Source: Pseudomonas cavernicola (GTDB lineage: Bacteria > Pseudomonadota > Gammaproteobacteria > Pseudomonadales > Pseudomonadaceae). Taken from it: a stretch of DNA of 64,000 nt. Positions 18,574 through 26,567 of the stretch are shown in pieces. The DNA lies in NCBI RefSeq assembly GCF_003596405.1, contig NZ_QYUR01000008.1, positions 310,001 through 374,000 of the forward strand, given 5' to 3'. Each line of letters begins with the position of its first letter. Position 1 is the first letter of the stretch. Made by a program: the position numbers and the translations under genes. The notes beneath the pieces are model-generated. The model saw only the letters and a list, made by a program, of their open reading frames with translations. It searched no databases and was not told the DNA's origin.

Positions 18574-20319
18574 GTGACCGATTCAGACAACTTCTACTCC
18601 ACTCATAGTGCTGTCGACCAATATGCCGATTTGGTTCTCAGCAACGGGCGTTTCTACACGCTTGATCCTGCGCAGCCATGGGCTGAGGCGGTGGCCATCC
18701 GCGAGGGGCGCTTCGTCGCTGTCGGTAGTTTGCAGTCGCTGCAGTCGCTGATCGGCCCGAAAACCCTGCAGCATGACCTGGCCGGCGCGTTTTGCATGCC
18801 TGGGCTACACGACATGCACACTCACCCAGACCTGGCGTTGGCACCGCGTTACAGCGATGACCTGGATGTCGGTATCGAAGATCCGACCCCGGAGCAGTTG
18901 GTCGAGGCGATCCACGCCTATGCCGATGCGCACCCCGGCGACGGCTGGATTTATGGCCAATATTGGGTGCGCTACACCTTCCGCGAAGCCGGTTTGACCC
19001 CCGGTCGCGAGTGGCTCGACAGCGTCATGCCGGATCGCCCGGTCGCGCTGCTCGACCGCATGTGGGGCACCATGATGGTCAACTCCAAGGCCCTGGAGCT
19101 GGCGGGTATCGACCGCACCACGGCCGATCCGCGCAACGGCTATCTGGAGCGTGATGAGCTGAGCGGCGAGCCCAATGGCCTGCTGATCGATGGGGCCTAT
19201 GCGCTGATTCATGCAGCCATGCCGCCGACGCCGGTGAGTGTGCTGCGGCGCGCTTACCGCGATGGCGTGCACTTCCAGAGCGCGCGCGGGGTGACTGCGA
19301 CCAAGTATGTGCATGTCTGCGAGCGGCGGCTGGAGGCATTGAAGGAGCTCGACGATAGCGGCGAACTGACGTTGCGCGTCGAGGCGGCCATCAGTTGGCA
19401 GGACGACATTTTTCCGGTGCGTCGCCGCTGGGAGCTGCTCAGCGGTGAGCGCCACTATTACCGCAGTGCCCGGCTGAATGCCAACGCGGTGAAGTTCCAC
19501 TTCGACGGCACGGTCGAGCCACGCTCGTCCTACCTGCTTACCCCATGGCCAGAGGAGTCGAGCTGGCGCGGTAAGCTCAACCTGACCCCGGAGCACATCA
19601 CCGACATGGTGGTGGACATGGACAGCCGTGGCCTGCGAGTGATCGCCCACTGCACTGGTGACGGGGCCTCGGATGTATTCCTCGATGCGGTCGCCGAGGC
19701 GCGGCGGCGTAATGGCTTCAGCGGTATTCGGCACCAGTGTGCGCACAGTACCTTGCTGCATCCGGGGAATCTCAAACGCTTCCGCGAACTGGAGGTGATT
19801 GCCGAGTTTTCGCCGGCGGCGTGGTATCCGACGCCGTTCGCCAGTGGCGCGCGTTCTGGCTATGGCCAGGAACGCCTGAAGCGCATTTACGACTTCAAGG
19901 GCGTATTGGCGGCTGGCGGCATCGCAGTGATGGGCACCGACTGGCCGGTGGCCTCGATCGACCCCTGGCTGGCGCTGGAAACCATGGTCACCCGGCAGAA
20001 CCCATGGAACCAGGAGCCGAACTGCTTTGGTGAGCCGATCACATTGGAGCAGGCGTTGCAGGTTGCCACCCTCAACGGTGCTTACGCGATGGGGCTTGAG
20101 CAGCTCACCGGCAGTCTGGAAGTGGGCAAGTCGGCGGATCTGATCGTGCTCGACCGTGACCTGTTTGCCCAGGCGCCGCGCAACTACATCCACCGCACTC
20201 AGGTGCTGCTCACCTTCGTAGAAGGCCGGCCGGTGTACGACCGCCAGGGTGATTTTGCCGATACTGCGCTGCAAGCGCTGTGGCAGGGCGAGCCGCCGGT
20301 GCTGGAAGGGAAAGCCTGA
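18574..20319 (+). CDS. YtcJ-type metal-dependent amidohydrolase
   Basis: A 581-residue amidohydrolase (Amidohydro_3/YtcJ group) starting at GTG with AAGGGG upstream. An N-terminal beta-sandwich (DLVLSNGRFYTLDPAQPWAEAVAI) is followed by the TIM barrel: metal site HDMHTHPDLAL (~85-95), KFHFDGTVEPRSS, VIAHCTGDGASDVF, RHQCAHSTLLHP and the final Asp in VMGTDWPVASIDP. The C-terminal strand is GKSADLIVLDRDLFA. Such enzymes hydrolyse amides, imines or carbamates; the substrate is unknown. Its stop shares one base with the start of the COG0523 GTPase, strongly suggesting that GTPase serves this metalloenzyme. In this setting a guanidino, lactam or N-acyl bond is a plausible target. Confidence 0.8.
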   Translation: MTDSDNFYSTHSAVDQYADLVLSNGRFYTLDPAQPWAEAVAIREGRFVAVGSLQSLQSLIGPKTLQHDLAGAFCMPGLHDMHTHPDLALAPRYSDDLDVGIEDPTPEQLVEAIHAYADAHPGDGWIYGQYWVRYTFREAGLTPGREWLDSVMPDRPVALLDRMWGTMMVNSKALELAGIDRTTADPRNGYLERDELSGEPNGLLIDGAYALIHAAMPPTPVSVLRRAYRDGVHFQSARGVTATKYVHVCERRLEALKELDDSGELTLRVEAAISWQDDIFPVRRRWELLSGERHYYRSARLNANAVKFHFDGTVEPRSSYLLTPWPEESSWRGKLNLTPEHITDMVVDMDSRGLRVIAHCTGDGASDVFLDAVAEARRRNGFSGIRHQCAHSTLLHPGNLKRFRELEVIAEFSPAAWYPTPFASGARSGYGQERLKRIYDFKGVLAAGGIAVMGTDWPVASIDPWLALETMVTRQNPWNQEPNCFGEPITLEQALQVATLNGAYAMGLEQLTGSLEVGKSADLIVLDRDLFAQAPRNYIHRTQVLLTFVEGRPVYDRQGDFADTALQALWQGEPPVLEGKA

Positions 20320-21245
20320 TGGCCATTTCAAGCATACCGGTCACGGTGGTCGCCGGCTTTCTCGGCGCCGGCAAGACTACGCTGCTCAACCGCATGGTGC
20401 AGCGCGCCGAGGGTGGGCGGCTGGCGGTGATCGTCAATGACTTCGGTGAGCTGAACATCGATGCGGCGATCATTGCCGAGGTCACCGACGCGGTTTACAG
20501 CCTGCAAAACGGTTGCATCTGCTGCACGGTGCAAGAGGATCTGCTGGCTCAGTTGGTTAGCTTGACTCAGCTCACGCCACGCCTGGAACGCATCGTCATC
20601 GAGTGCAGCGGCGTGTCCGACCCGCAACGGATCGTGCAGACACTCGGCTATCCGCAATTGCGCGCTTATGTGCATCTGGACGCGGTGATCACCCTGGTGG
20701 ATGCCACTGGCTACAGCGCACTCGAAGGTGAGTTCGCCAGGCTTTCCCGCGCTCAGGTTGCCTGTGCCGATCTGGTGCTGCTGAACAAGTCGGATCTGGT
20801 GAGCCCGAGCGAGCTGGCAAGCGTGCGTAACAGTCTGGGAGGGCGGGCGCGAGTATTCAGCACCGTTCAGGCAGAGTTACCAGACGCCTTATTGCTGGCG
20901 GATAGAGACGAGCCCGCCAGCCTGAAAATGACGCCGGTTAGCGCCCGTCATGATCAACTGTTCGAGAGCTGGGTCTGGAAAAGTCAGCAACAGCTCGAAC
21001 CGACAGCCTTTCGAGCCTGGTTGGCCCGTTTGCCGGCAGACGTATTTCGTCTGAAAGGCCAGGTTCTCCTGCAAGGCACTGGCCATCCGTACTGGGTGCA
21101 GCATGTAGGCACACGCAGCCAGTTCAGTCCGGCAGCGAGCAGCGGCGACGCGCCAGCCGTGCAGTTGGTGTTTATCGCCAGACGCGGCAGCGATCTGCGG
21201 GAGTCGCTGGAGCAAGGGCTGGAAGCCTGCCTGGTGGCGGCTTGA
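20319..21245 (+). CDS. COG0523 (CobW/YeiR-type) G3E GTPase metallochaperone
   Basis: A 308-residue GTPase. Walker A GFLGAGKTTLLNRM; the family hallmark metal motif Cys-x-Cys-Cys in LQNGCICCTVQEDLL; Walker B-like IVIECSGVSDPQRIV; guanine specificity LLNKSDLV. The C-terminal CobW_C domain (~200-305) includes GHPYWVQHVGTRSQFSP. COG0523 proteins insert or traffic metals (Zn, Fe or Co) to specific client enzymes, often encoded next door. Here the ATG overlaps the amidohydrolase stop (TGATG), and the longer upstream frame is discarded. I infer that its client is that amidohydrolase. Last gene of the operon. Confidence 0.85.
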   Translation: MAISSIPVTVVAGFLGAGKTTLLNRMVQRAEGGRLAVIVNDFGELNIDAAIIAEVTDAVYSLQNGCICCTVQEDLLAQLVSLTQLTPRLERIVIECSGVSDPQRIVQTLGYPQLRAYVHLDAVITLVDATGYSALEGEFARLSRAQVACADLVLLNKSDLVSPSELASVRNSLGGRARVFSTVQAELPDALLLADRDEPASLKMTPVSARHDQLFESWVWKSQQQLEPTAFRAWLARLPADVFRLKGQVLLQGTGHPYWVQHVGTRSQFSPAASSGDAPAVQLVFIARRGSDLRESLEQGLEACLVAA

Positions 21246-21252
21246 GATCGAA

Positions 21253-21314
21253 GAGGCAAAGGGTCTGAGTCATTTAGCTGATCAAGATCAAATCACTCCG
21301 ACCCCTTTAGCTGA
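21253..21314. repeat. Palindromic dispersed repeat, copy A
   Basis: GAGGCAAAGGGTCTGAGTCA...ACTCCGACCCCTTTAG folds as an imperfect hairpin. A second copy lies in the same orientation at 23315-23375. The two copies bracket the formate dehydrogenase and an alcohol-dehydrogenase remnant. Confidence 0.75.
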
Positions 21315-21390
21315 ATACGTTTTCATCGAATATTCAAGGAATTTGACCCGGGGGGATCGCACCCCCGGGACGGTCACATGACCAAGGTCG

Positions 21391-22593
21391 TTAGACCCGC
21401 TTGAACTTCGCTGCTTCCTCGGAGCCCTTTGTGGAATTGCCTGCGCTGTAGGAATGCGCACCAACACCGGCAAGCTTGCCGCCATCGACCACGAGATACT
21501 CGTTGCGGATGGGCTTTCCGTCGAACCAGCATTCAAGGATCTCGCGCGTGCCTGCCGCATAGCGCGCTTGCGCCGACAGCGAACTACCCGAGATATGCGG
21601 GGTCATGCCATGGTGCGGCATCGTGCGCCAGGGGTGATCCTTCGGTGCGGGTTGCGGGAACCAGACATCGCCCGCATAACCGGCCAATTGGCCACTCTCC
21701 AGCGCACTCGCAATGGCATCGCGATCACAAATCTTGCCACGAGCCGTATTGACGATATAGGCACCGCGTTTCATCTTCGCGATCAGCGAAGCATTGAACA
21801 GATGCTCTGTCTCGGGATGCAACGGACAATTGATCGTGACCACGTCACAGACCTTGACCATCGATTCCACATCTGCGTGATAGGTCAGGTTCAACTCCTT
21901 CTCCACGCTTTCCGGCAGACGATGGCGGTCAGTGTAATGTAGCTTCACGTCAAAGGGCTTGAGCCGACGCAGCACGGCCAGCCCGATACGTCCCGCCGCT
22001 ACCGTGCCGACTTCCATGCCTTCCACGTCGTAAGAGCGCTCAACGCAATCGGCAATATTCCAGCCGCCTTTCACGACCCATTGATAGGATGGAATGTAGT
22101 TTCGCACCAAGCCCAGGATCATCATCACCACATGCTCGGCCACGCTGATGCTGTTGCAGAAGGTGACTTCCGCCACCGTGATCTTGCGATCGATCGCTGC
22201 CTGCAAATCCACATGGTCCGAGCCGATGCCGGCCGTCAATGCAAGCTTGAGCTTGGGCGCCTTGGCGATGCGATCTGCCGTCAGATAGGCAGGCCAAAAT
22301 GGTTGCGAGATGACGATCTCCGCGTCGATCAGTTCCTTCTCGAACGCAGAGTTCGGACCGTCCTTATCAGACGTGATGACCAGGGTATGGCCGCGCGCCT
22401 CAAGGAACTTGCGCAGTCCCAACTCGCCTGACACGCTGCCCAGCAGCGCGCCCGGCTTGAAATCGATCGCCTGGGGGGTCGGTGTGGTTTGCCCATCGGC
22501 ATAAAGCTCGATCTTGGGAATCGTGTCGCGCGCGTACGTCTTGGGGTAACCGCCCACGGGATCGTCGTAAAGCACACACAAAACTTTGGCCAT
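21391..22593 (-). CDS. fdh: NAD-dependent formate dehydrogenase
   Basis: A 400-residue D-2-hydroxyacid-dehydrogenase-fold enzyme, co-linear with the well-studied Pseudomonas sp. 101 formate dehydrogenase, which has the same length. Motifs: substrate pocket ISQPFWPAYLT; KLALTAGIGSDHVDL; NAD fold VGTVAAGRIGLAVLRRL followed by Asp in HYTDRHRLPE; the catalytic Arg in NTARGKICDRD; the catalytic His in MTPHISGSSLSAQARYA; the FDH-specific tail AHSYSAGN...SEEAAKFKRV. It oxidises formate to CO2, making NADH. GGAGA lies 7 bases before the ATG. Flanked by repeats, with no methylotrophy genes nearby, so it looks like a single-gene acquisition. Confidence 0.95.
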   Translation of the reverse strand: MAKVLCVLYDDPVGGYPKTYARDTIPKIELYADGQTTPTPQAIDFKPGALLGSVSGELGLRKFLEARGHTLVITSDKDGPNSAFEKELIDAEIVISQPFWPAYLTADRIAKAPKLKLALTAGIGSDHVDLQAAIDRKITVAEVTFCNSISVAEHVVMMILGLVRNYIPSYQWVVKGGWNIADCVERSYDVEGMEVGTVAAGRIGLAVLRRLKPFDVKLHYTDRHRLPESVEKELNLTYHADVESMVKVCDVVTINCPLHPETEHLFNASLIAKMKRGAYIVNTARGKICDRDAIASALESGQLAGYAGDVWFPQPAPKDHPWRTMPHHGMTPHISGSSLSAQARYAAGTREILECWFDGKPIRNEYLVVDGGKLAGVGAHSYSAGNSTKGSEEAAKFKRV

Positions 22594-22755
22594 ACTGTGT
22601 CTCCATCTTTTATGAGCAGGGTTGGATTAGGCACGGCATGCGTAAAGTCAGCGTGTCGTCCCCATGCTACGGGCTTGGCACATGGCCATGCTCCGAGCTG
22701 TGCATGCTGAGCGTCAGGCGAAGGGACATTAGGACATTAGGGGACTAGGGCATTA

Positions 22756-22811
22756 GGGGACAGACCACGGTTATCTTTTCCAATCCGTCTGACTAACCGT
22801 GGTCTGTCCCC
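22756..22811. repeat. Perfect 18-bp inverted repeat in GGGGACAG-rich spacer
   Basis: GGGGACAGACCACGGTTA (22756-22773) and its exact reverse complement TAACCGTGGTCTGTCCCC (22794-22811) are separated by 20 bases. Around them, degenerate units recur: GGACATTAGG, GGGACTAGGGCATTAGGGGAC, TGTCCCCGATTAC twice, and AAAGGGGACAGAA twice (about 22870-22905). These resemble dispersed repeats mobilised by Y1-type (RAYT) transposases. The 22594-23103 stretch otherwise holds no gene. Confidence 0.7.
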
Positions 22812-23103
22812 GATTACCTGTCCCCGATTACCCACATAACCCAGCTTAGTCCATAGAAAAAACACCGCCAAAGAAAGGGGACAGAAAGAAAGGGGACAGA
22901 ATTATTTTTGGCTATGGAAAATAAATCTTTCCCCCCCTTTTTTTCGCACAGACCCTGGCACTCAATCCCTTGTCGTGCTGCTCCTTTCTCCAGCGCGTAA
23001 AACCCGTCCATGCTGCATGCTCAAGCCTCGGCCATGGATAGACGACTGCTTCTAAATATGGCCGTGGAAAGCCGCGGAGAAAATTTCGGCGGCGGCTTTC
23101 CCA

Positions 23104-23314
23104 CGTCAATGGCAGCGGGTTGCCGCCGGCGGAGGGGTCGACAATCGCCATTTCCGCGATCAAAGCGGCCTGGCGATCATCGACACCCAGCTCTGGTAAC
23201 GTTTGGGGCACGCCTTCGTCCTCGCGCAGCTTGAGGACGAAGGCCAGGAAGCTGTCGAAGCCCGCTGCTGGCAGGCTCAGGTAAGCCGCTAGTCGAGTGA
23301 TGCGTTCCTCGATA
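23104..23314 (-). pseudogene. Iron-containing alcohol dehydrogenase, C-terminal remnant
   Basis: The minus strand from 23314 reads EERITRLAAYLSLPAAGFDSFLAFVLKLREDEGVPQTL, then PELGVDDRQAALIAEMAIVDPSAGGNPLPLT. This is the all-helical C-terminus of group III iron-dependent alcohol dehydrogenases, where a PxxLxxLGV..DDxxxLAxxAxxDxxxxGNPRxx pattern ends the protein. There is no upstream part: the match begins exactly at the palindromic repeat at 23315. The frame continues downstream into unrelated sequence. The rest of the gene was lost by deletion or insertion at the repeat. Confidence 0.7.
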
Positions 23315-23375
23315 GAGGCAAAGGGTCGGAGTCATTTAACTGATCAAAAATAGATCACTCCGACCCTTTAGCCTG
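23315..23375. repeat. Palindromic dispersed repeat, copy B
   Basis: GAGGCAAAGGGTCGGAGTCA...ACTCCGACCCTTTAG has 13-bp arms AAAGGGTCGGAGT/ACTCCGACCCTTT. It is a direct-orientation partner of the copy at 21253, followed by a partial duplication (CTGACCCTTTAGCC). It truncates the alcohol dehydrogenase remnant. Confidence 0.75.
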
Positions 23376-23443
23376 ACCCTTTAGCCTCATGCAAGCCCCG
23401 TGATTGGAGGTTCTATGAACAGCCCATCTCACTCGACACTGCG

Positions 23444-23722
23444 ATGAGACTGGCTTCGCAAGCCTTCCAGCCCTATAGCTGCATCACCAACGTCAATGCG
23501 AGCGACGACAGCTTCGGCTTTCGGGTGCTGGACATCGCCTGCGCCCAGGTGCTGAGCGTTCCACATATCCCGAGCACGCAATACACCAACCCCTTGCGCC
23601 TGGCCGGGGTGATCGAGCAGGTCCGTCTGGACCTGCAGTATCAGGGGCGCCACCTGGAAGACTGGACGATGCCGTTCATCCCCGATCCCAGCGGGTTGCC
23701 AGAAATGCCGCCGAATTATTGA
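23444..23722 (+). CDS. DUF1652 small cytoplasmic protein
   Basis: A 92-residue protein (MRLASQAFQPYSCITNVNAS...) ending PFIPDPSGLPEMPPNY. It matches the DUF1652 pattern common in Pseudomonas: an initial AF-PYSC block, a SFGFRVLD strand, a middle segment and a final EQVRLDLQ helix. There is no signal peptide or membrane segment. An earlier ATG at 23415 is closed after ten codons, so this start is chosen; it overlaps that stop. Function unknown. Monocistronic, 210 bp upstream of egtB. Confidence 0.6.
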   Translation: MRLASQAFQPYSCITNVNASDDSFGFRVLDIACAQVLSVPHIPSTQYTNPLRLAGVIEQVRLDLQYQGRHLEDWTMPFIPDPSGLPEMPPNY

Positions 23723-23932
23723 GCGTGCCGCGCAGGCGCGAGCTGGCCATAGGGGGATCGGTGCGCTCGTCGGGCACCGCCGATCGAAGCTCGGTGAACC
23801 CGCTACGCTCTAAATTCGGACTCGCCGCGAAAAGACGACCAGCGCCGAAACTCTCCCGATGCCTCCCGGCCGCTTGTAAGACCACCGGCTCACGGCGAGC
23901 TGGCCCCATCACCCTGCACAGGAGGGAGCTGA

Positions 23933-25222
23933 ATGCCCAATCCGGCCCCTGCAGCCGCACCCGCCCTGGCCGATCTCGAGCGCCTGCTGACGCGCTTCCG
24001 GCAGGTGCGCGCCGCTTCCGAGGCGCTCTGCGCCCCGCTCGAGGTCGAGGACTTCGTGATCCAGAGCATGCCCGACGTGAGCCCGCCGAAATGGCATCTG
24101 GCGCATGTCAGCTGGTTCTTCGAGACCTTCCTGCTGACGCCTTTCCTGCGCGGCTATCGGCCGCTGGAGCCGGCCTACGACCACCTGTTCAACTCCTATT
24201 ACCAGACCCACGGCACGCCCTTCCCGCGCGCGCAACGCGGCCTGCTGTCGCGCCCAGGGGTGGCAGAGGTTTATAGCTACCGGGCGCAGGTCGATGCGGC
24301 GATCGCCGAGCTGCTCCGCCAGCCACCCGCGGAACACATTGAGGAGATAGCCCGGCGCCTCGAACTGGGCCTGCAGCACGAGCAGCAGCATCAGGAGCTG
24401 CTGCTAATGGACATCAAACACATTCTCGCGCAGAACCCGCTGCAGCCGGCCTATCGCCGCGACTTGCCGGTGCCGGTCGCCCAGCCCGCCAGTGTCCAAC
24501 GCTGGCATGGCTATCCGGGCGGCTTGCGGCATATCGGCCATGCCGGCGACGGCTTCGCCTTCGACTGCGAGCTGCCGCGCCACCGGGTGTTCGTCGCCGA
24601 TTTCGAGCTGGCCAGCCAGCCGGTCAGCAATGCCGACTTCCTCGCCTTCATCGAGGACGGCGGCTACCGACGCAGCGCATTCTGGCTGTCCGATGGCTGG
24701 AATCTGGTGCAGCAGGCCGGCTGGCAGGCGCCGCTGTACTGGCAGCGCCGCGGCGGCCGCTGGCTGGAAATGACCCTGGCTGGCCTGCGCGAGCTGGATC
24801 GGCAGGCGCCGGTCTGCCACATCAGCTTCTACGAGGCCGAGGCCTATGCCGCCTGGGCCGGTGCGCGCCTGCCGAGCGAGGCGGAGTGGGAAGTGGCGGC
24901 GCTGGAGCAGCCGCTCAACGGCAATTTCATCGAGTCCGGTTACCTGCAACCGCTCGCCGCTGCGCCCGGACTGGACGGTCCGGTCCAGCTGTACGGCGAC
25001 GTCTGGGAATGGACCGGCAGCGCCTACCGCCCTTACCCCGGCTTCCGGGCGCTGGAGGGCAGCCTTGGTGAATACAACGGCAAGTTCATGTGCGGTCAGA
25101 TGGTGCTGCGCGGCGGCTGCTGCGCAACCCCGCAAGCGCACATCCGCGCCAGCTACCGCAACTTCTTCTACCCCGCGATGCGCTGGCAGTTCGCCGGCCT
25201 GCGTCTGGCCAGGGAGGCTTGA
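23933..25222 (+). CDS. egtB: Ergothioneine biosynthesis protein EgtB
   Basis: A 429-residue iron-dependent sulfoxide synthase joining a sulfur donor to hercynine. The N-terminal DinB-like domain (1-170) holds the iron ligands: the first His in KWHLAHVSWFFETFLL and the HxxxHxE-type GLQHEQQHQELLLMDI (~150-160). The C-terminal formylglycine-generating-like domain has FELASQPVSNADFLAF, ARLPSEAEWEVAAL, LYGDVWEWTGSAY and RGGCCATPQAHIRASYRNFF. GGAGGGAG precedes the ATG. It is two bases upstream of egtD in a two-gene operon. No egtA/C/E is seen, which fits the short bacterial pathway, possibly using cysteine directly. Confidence 0.92.
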   Translation: MPNPAPAAAPALADLERLLTRFRQVRAASEALCAPLEVEDFVIQSMPDVSPPKWHLAHVSWFFETFLLTPFLRGYRPLEPAYDHLFNSYYQTHGTPFPRAQRGLLSRPGVAEVYSYRAQVDAAIAELLRQPPAEHIEEIARRLELGLQHEQQHQELLLMDIKHILAQNPLQPAYRRDLPVPVAQPASVQRWHGYPGGLRHIGHAGDGFAFDCELPRHRVFVADFELASQPVSNADFLAFIEDGGYRRSAFWLSDGWNLVQQAGWQAPLYWQRRGGRWLEMTLAGLRELDRQAPVCHISFYEAEAYAAWAGARLPSEAEWEVAALEQPLNGNFIESGYLQPLAAAPGLDGPVQLYGDVWEWTGSAYRPYPGFRALEGSLGEYNGKFMCGQMVLRGGCCATPQAHIRASYRNFFYPAMRWQFAGLRLAREA

Positions 25223-25224
25223 GG

Positions 25225-26187
25225 ATGGCAGCGGCTATTCACTTTCATGATCAATGCCAGAACGGCGCCAACGCTTCGCTGCGCGAAGAGACTCTGGCCG
25301 GCTTCGCCGGCGATCCCAAGTGGGCCTCGCCCAAGTTCTTCTATGACCGGCGCGGCTCCGAACTCTTCGAGCAGATCTGCCAGCAGCCCGAGTATTACCC
25401 GACCCGTACCGAAGAGCTGATCCTCCGCCTGGCGGCCCGGCAGATCGCCGAAATCGCCGGGCCGCAGGCCAGCCTGCTGGAGCTGGGCAGTGGCGCCAGC
25501 CGCAAGGTGCGCCTGCTGCTGGAAGCCCTGCACCCGGCCAGCTACCTGGGCATCGATATTTCCCGCGACTTCCTGCTCTCGAGCACAAGGCGGCTGGCGG
25601 CGGATTATCCCTGGCTCGAGGTGCATGCCGCCTGCGCCGACTTCAGCCGGCCGATGCAGCTGCCGGAGGGCTTCGACGGCGAGCACCCGCTGGCGTTCTT
25701 CCCCGGCTCGAGCATTGGCAATTTCGATCCGCCGGAGGCCCAGGTCTTCCTGCGCAACCTGCACACCCTGCTGCCGCCGGGCGGCGGCCTACTGATCGGC
25801 GTCGATCTGATCAAGGACAAGGCCGTGCTGGAGGCCGCCTACAACGACGCGGCCGGCATCACCGCCGCCTTCAACCGCAACCTGCTGGAGCGCATCCGCC
25901 GCGAACTGGACAGCGACATCGAGCCAGCGCGCTTCGACCACCAAGCCTTCTACAATGAGGAGGCCGCGCGCATCGAGATGCACCTGCTCAGCCCGGGGGC
26001 GCAGACCGTGACCATCGAGGGCAAGCGCTTCAGCTTCGCCCATGGCGAAAGCCTGCACACCGAGAACTCCTACAAATACACCCCGGCGATTTTCTGCGAC
26101 CTGGCCAGCAGTGCCGGCTTCAAGTCGGTCGCCCTATGGCTCGACCCGCGTCAGCTGTTCAGCGTGCATTACCTGCAGCGCGAATAA
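25225..26187 (+). CDS. egtD: Histidine N-alpha-methyltransferase EgtD
   Basis: A 320-residue SAM-dependent enzyme that trimethylates L-histidine to hercynine. EgtD motifs: PKFFYDRRGSELFEQICQQPEYYPTRTE, SAM loop LLELGSGASRKVRLLLEAL, GIDISRDFLL, FFPGSSIGNFDPPEA, LIGVDLIKDK...AAYNDA.GITAAFNRNLL, and C-terminal HTENSYKYT. The start was chosen two bases after the egtB stop with GAGGCTTGAGG upstream; the longer upstream frame is out-of-frame egtB. It supplies the substrate of EgtB. Confidence 0.93.
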   Translation: MAAAIHFHDQCQNGANASLREETLAGFAGDPKWASPKFFYDRRGSELFEQICQQPEYYPTRTEELILRLAARQIAEIAGPQASLLELGSGASRKVRLLLEALHPASYLGIDISRDFLLSSTRRLAADYPWLEVHAACADFSRPMQLPEGFDGEHPLAFFPGSSIGNFDPPEAQVFLRNLHTLLPPGGGLLIGVDLIKDKAVLEAAYNDAAGITAAFNRNLLERIRRELDSDIEPARFDHQAFYNEEAARIEMHLLSPGAQTVTIEGKRFSFAHGESLHTENSYKYTPAIFCDLASSAGFKSVALWLDPRQLFSVHYLQRE

Positions 26188-26233
26188 ACCCTCTAGGATG
26201 GATGAAACCCGCGCTGCGCCGTACTCCAGCCTT

Positions 26234-26311
26234 GTAGGCTGGGTAGAACGCAGTGAAACCCAGCGCTGTCAAAGCGCTGGGTTTCGGCCAGGGCCTCTAT
26301 CCAGCCTTGTA
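26234..26311. repeat. GTAGGCTGGGT-type palindromic repeat, copy 2
   Basis: GTAGGCTGGGTAGAACGCAG (26234 onward) repeats the left half of copy 1 almost exactly and is followed by the AACCCAGCGCT/AGCGCTGGGTT pair. The right arm is degraded to TATCCAGCCTTG. Just downstream of egtD. Confidence 0.75.
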
Positions 26312-26567
26312 TGTTGTTTTCCGTCAACCGGGTTAGCCTTTCAGGCCCTGCGCTTGACGCAGAGAAGCAGTTACTGGGGAGGCCGTTCCAACCTGGAGGT
26401 GAGTTCACACTCAACCTCGTCCGTAGATTGGCCCCCCGCCTCATTGCCCACCGCGTGGAGTATCCGGAAGCCAGCTCATTGAGGTGGACTTCGCATCACA
26501 AGGTTGCAGCGGCAAGAAGTGCGAGGTCGGGGAACCGGTAGCTATTGTTGCTCAAATGCCGGGCGAG

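Noticed and set aside
18805..20331. 508-codon minus-strand frame opposite the amidohydrolase
   Set aside because: His/Arg/Gln-rich shadow of high-GC codon usage; the plus strand encodes a clear amidohydrolase.
23719..24276. 185-codon plus frame overlapping the egtB start
   Set aside because: Out of frame with egtB, Arg/Pro-rich, no domain; egtB has its own good ribosome-binding site.
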